Position numbers and translations under genes: made by a program. Below the pieces are notes generated by a model. It had not been told where the DNA came from. It worked only from the letters and a program-made list of their open reading frames with translations, and ran no database searches. From Chitinolyticbacter meiyuanensis (GTDB lineage Bacteria > Pseudomonadota > Gammaproteobacteria > Burkholderiales > Chitinibacteraceae), in assembly GCF_008033135.1 (NCBI RefSeq), contig NZ_CP041335.1, positions 1,741,925-1,805,924 of the forward strand: a DNA stretch of 64,000 nt, given 5' to 3'. Of the stretch, positions 61,511 through 64,000 are shown one piece after another. The stretch's first letter is position 1, and each line of letters starts with the position of its first letter.

Positions 61511-62098
61511 ATGCAACACGTAGTCGTCTTTTGCGGTGCCCGGCATGGCACTGATCCTGTCCATACCGAGGCGGCACGCCGTTTGGGTACTGCGCTAGCC
61601 GCGAGCGGGCGCACGCTGGTGTACGGCGGCGGGCATGTCGGGTTGATGGGGGAGGTGGCTGATGGTGCGCTGGCCGCGGGTGGCAGGGTGGTCGGCGTGA
61701 TCCCGCACTTCATGGTCGAGCGCGAACTGGCGCATGGCGAGCTGTCGGAGCTGGTGGTCGTCGATTCCATGCATACGCGCAAGGCCAAGATGGCCGAGCT
61801 TGCCGATGCCTTTATCGCGATGCCGGGCGGTTTCGGCACGCTGGACGAGCTGTTCGAAATCCTCACCTGGGCGCAGATCGGGCTGCATGGCAAGCCGGTG
61901 GCACTGCTCAATACCCACGGCTATTTCGACGGCCTGCTCGCCTTCATGCGTACCGCCGCGCAAGAAGGCTTCGTGCGAATGGACGAGGTGGAGCGGCTGG
62001 TGGTCGATGCCGATGTGGCGCTGCTGCTGCAGCGGCTGGCTGCGATTCCGGTCAGCGATGCCGGCTGGCGCCGGCATGACGTGCGCACGCACGGTTGA
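61511..62098 (+). CDS. LOG-family nucleotide phosphoribohydrolase-like protein
   Basis: A 195-residue protein with the LOG signature MPGGFGTLDELFEILTW and VYGGGHVGLMGEVADGAL near the start. LOG enzymes cleave the N-glycosidic bond of cytokinin ribotides or other nucleotide monophosphates. Bacterial members are common and often clear AMP-type nucleotides. The ATG at 61511 follows GGAGG. It is inserted between pheA and hisC, which are usually adjacent. Confidence 0.85.
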   Translation: MQHVVVFCGARHGTDPVHTEAARRLGTALAASGRTLVYGGGHVGLMGEVADGALAAGGRVVGVIPHFMVERELAHGELSELVVVDSMHTRKAKMAELADAFIAMPGGFGTLDELFEILTWAQIGLHGKPVALLNTHGYFDGLLAFMRTAAQEGFVRMDEVERLVVDADVALLLQRLAAIPVSDAGWRRHDVRTHG

Positions 62099-62176
62099 AA
62101 TCGTTTTCCCGGCGGCTGCCCGGCATGCCGCTGCCGCGTTACACTGCGGGTTTTGTGTCTTGCCGGAGTCCCTTCA

Positions 62177-63277
62177 ATGTCGTTGTTCGAGCTTGCCCCC
62201 GATTACGTCCGCGCCATCGCCCCGTATCAGCCGGGCAAGCCGATTTCCGAGCTGGCCCGCGAAATGGGGCTGGATCCGGCCGGCATCGTCAAGCTCGCCT
62301 CCAACGAGAACCCGCTCGGCATGAGCCCGCTGGCACGCACCGCGCTGGAGCAGGAAATCGCCGAGCTCGCCCGCTACCCGGATGGCAACGGTTTTGAACT
62401 CAAGGCCAAGATTGCCAGCAAGTTCAACGTCGGGCTCGATCGCATCGTGCTCGGCAATGGCTCCAACGACATCCTGGAGCTGATCGCGCGCGCCTTCCTC
62501 ACCCCGGGCGACAGCGCCGTCTATTCGCAATACGCGTTCGCGGTGTACCCGCTGGCCATCCAGGCTTGCGGCGCCACTGGCATCCAGGTACGTGCCGTCG
62601 ACTACGGCCACGACCTGGAGGCGATGCGCGCCGCCATTCAGCCGAATACCAAGATCGTTTGGATCGCCAACCCCAACAACCCCACTGGCACGCTGGCGCG
62701 CCCGGGTGACCTGATCGAGTTCCTCGAGTTGTGCCCCGAGCATGTGCTGGTGGTGCTCGACGAGGCTTATACCGAGTACCTGCCGCGCGAGAAGCGCAGC
62801 GATTCAATCGCCTGGCTCGCGCAGTTCCCCAACCTGATCGTGGTACGCACCTTCTCCAAGGCCTATGGCCTCGCTGGCCTGCGCGTCGGCTTCGGCCTTG
62901 CCAGCCCGGAAGTCGCCGACGTACTCAACCGGGTGCGCCAGCCATTCAACGTCAATAGCCTGGCGCAAGCGGCGGCCAGCGCCGCGCTCGATGACGTCGA
63001 CTTCCTGCGCGAGTCGGTCCGTGTGAACAATGAGGGCATGGTGCAGCTGACCGCTGCGTTCCAGCGCCTGGGCCTGTCGTTCATCCAGAGCTGGGGCAAC
63101 TTTGTCACCTTCCATTGCGGTGATGCAGCTGCACTCAACCGCTATCTCTTGGAGCGCGGCGTGATCGTGCGCCCGCTCGCCGGCTACAACATGCCGAATT
63201 CGCTGCGGGTGTCGATTGGCCTCGCTGAGGAAAACGCCCGCTTTATCGCGGTGCTGGAACAGGCGATGGCAGACTGA
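62177..63277 (+). CDS. hisC: Histidinol-phosphate aminotransferase
   Basis: A 366-residue PLP aminotransferase that makes histidinol phosphate, and in this neighbourhood also works in aromatic amino acid synthesis. It has NPNNPTGTL, VVLDEAYTEYL and the PLP Lys in RTFSKAYGLAGLRVGF, then the C-terminal Arg in NSLRVSIG. Length is standard. The ATG at 62177 follows GCCGGAGT. tyrA, expected next in some genomes, is absent; tamA follows. Confidence 0.95.
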   Translation: MSLFELAPDYVRAIAPYQPGKPISELAREMGLDPAGIVKLASNENPLGMSPLARTALEQEIAELARYPDGNGFELKAKIASKFNVGLDRIVLGNGSNDILELIARAFLTPGDSAVYSQYAFAVYPLAIQACGATGIQVRAVDYGHDLEAMRAAIQPNTKIVWIANPNNPTGTLARPGDLIEFLELCPEHVLVVLDEAYTEYLPREKRSDSIAWLAQFPNLIVVRTFSKAYGLAGLRVGFGLASPEVADVLNRVRQPFNVNSLAQAAASAALDDVDFLRESVRVNNEGMVQLTAAFQRLGLSFIQSWGNFVTFHCGDAAALNRYLLERGVIVRPLAGYNMPNSLRVSIGLAEENARFIAVLEQAMAD

Positions 63278-63362
63278 GTGCCATCGGGCCAGCCGGGATG
63301 ATGCTGATGGCGGCACACCGCCGCAGTGCTTACCGTGCGGCATGTCCGTCTGTCGATACACG

Positions 63363-64000
63363 ATGCGCCTGAATCGCTCCGCCCTTGTCCTGACGCTGCT
63401 GCTGGCCAGTGCGCCGCTGCGAGCATTGGCCTATGGCGTGGAGTTCGAAGGCCCGGATGAGGCCGTCGAGCTGCTGGAGAAGCACCTCGACCTCTACAAG
63501 TGGCGCTCGCGCGAGATCGAGCCCGAGGAGCTGCGTGCACTGGTCGAGCGCACGCCGACCGACGCCGAGGCGCTGCTCAATACCGCCGGCTACTTCAAGC
63601 CGCGCATCAGCGCCAATCAGCAAGGCGAAGGCGCGAGCGCGCGCGTGAAGGTCGTGGTCGACCCGGGGCAGCTCGCCATGGTGCGCGACGTGGCCTTGCG
63701 GCTGGAAGGCCAGATCAACGAGGACCCGGCCTACCAGGAGCGGATCGAGGCGCTGCTGGGCCGCGATCCGCCGCTGGCGCGCGGCTTGCCGTTTACCCAG
63801 TCGGGGTGGTCGGCCTACAAGCGGCGCGCGCTCAATGCGCTGCAGTTTCGCCGCTATGCCGGCGCGCGCATCACCCAGAGCGAAGCGCGGGTTTTGCCGG
63901 ACGAAGCGGCGGTCGATCTGTCGTTGACGCTCGACAGCGGCCCCTACTACCGTTACGGCGAGGTGATGATCGAGGGCTTGTCGCGCTACCCCGAGCGTAT
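63363..64000 (+). CDS. tamA: Translocation and assembly module protein TamA (N-terminal part)
   Basis: The first 212 residues of an outer-membrane assembly factor, cut by the window edge. A signal peptide (about 1-23, ending RALA) is followed by POTRA-like repeats: GPDEAVELLEKHLDLYKW, RTPTDAEALLNTAGYFKPRI and ALNALQFRRYAGARI. TamA with TamB exports some autotransporters and lipids. The ATG at 63363 begins the signal peptide; the ribosome binding site is weak. BamA, the other POTRA protein, is less likely because of the N-terminal repeat spacing. Confidence 0.85.
   Translation, partial: MRLNRSALVLTLLLASAPLRALAYGVEFEGPDEAVELLEKHLDLYKWRSREIEPEELRALVERTPTDAEALLNTAGYFKPRISANQQGEGASARVKVVVDPGQLAMVRDVALRLEGQINEDPAYQERIEALLGRDPPLARGLPFTQSGWSAYKRRALNALQFRRYAGARITQSEARVLPDEAAVDLSLTLDSGPYYRYGEVMIEGLSRYPER

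Overview
The window is G+C-rich, densely coding chromosomal DNA from a Gram-negative bacterium, with several sets of overlapping genes. The outer-membrane and envelope genes (lolA, an OmpA-like protein, tamA, gspCDE), the PHA synthase/thiolase pair, the ExeM-like nuclease, a PEP-CTERM protein and a secreted GH18 chitinase with chitin-binding modules all fit a chitin-degrading betaproteobacterium, probably of the Neisseriales/Chitinibacteraceae type. The lineage is an inference from gene content; no rRNA is present.

Layout. 1-9.5 kb: start of gnd; a large secreted nuclease with two chitin-binding modules; an EamA transporter; a PAP2-like membrane protein; a periplasmic binding protein; a HerA-like ATPase; and a divergent argO/argP-like pair. 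9.6-20.5 kb: an Rrf2 regulator convergent with a CPYC-containing flavoprotein whose promoter overlaps a perfect dyad; a MAPEG protein; a polysaccharide deacetylase; two sugar ABC permeases with a GNAT gene overlapping between them; a Tim44-like protein; an NlpD-like lipoprotein; and the chitinase. 20.5-25.7 kb: accessory-looking DNA with an orphan terminator, small hypothetical genes including two clear paralogues, a DUF900 hydrolase and non-coding gaps, ending at tRNA-Arg(CCT). 25.9-38 kb: pyruvate kinase; a persulfide/sulfur module (BigR-like repressor, PmpA/PmpB-like channels, a SulP transporter, and divergently a persulfide dioxygenase, thioredoxin 2 and a YbaN-like protein); PbpG; PhaC and a thiolase; a 3-mercaptopyruvate sulfurtransferase; and a PEP-CTERM protein. 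38-54.5 kb: HrpA; a PAS protein without a visible output domain; tRNA-Val and tRNA-Asp; gspC-gspD-gspE; a PilZ protein; an NfeD/QmcA pair; serS; rarA; lolA; and an OmpA-like protein. 54.7-64 kb: gyrA, two thioesterases, a DUF2059 protein, serC, a small membrane protein, pheA, a LOG-family gene, hisC and the start of tamA. This last block is the known gyrA-serC-pheA-hisC neighbourhood with extra genes inserted.

Themes. Chitin use links the chitinase, the chitin-binding nuclease, and possibly the deacetylase and the sugar-ABC/GNAT operon. Sulfur-redox control links the persulfide module, the sulfurtransferase and perhaps the flavoprotein/Rrf2 pair. The best-supported unusual items are the chitin-binding nuclease, the GNAT gene nested between two ABC permeases, the flavoprotein with its promoter-overlapping dyad, the AT-rich palindrome between the persulfide operons, and the small-paralogue cluster. 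No CRISPR array, prophage or insertion sequence was seen.
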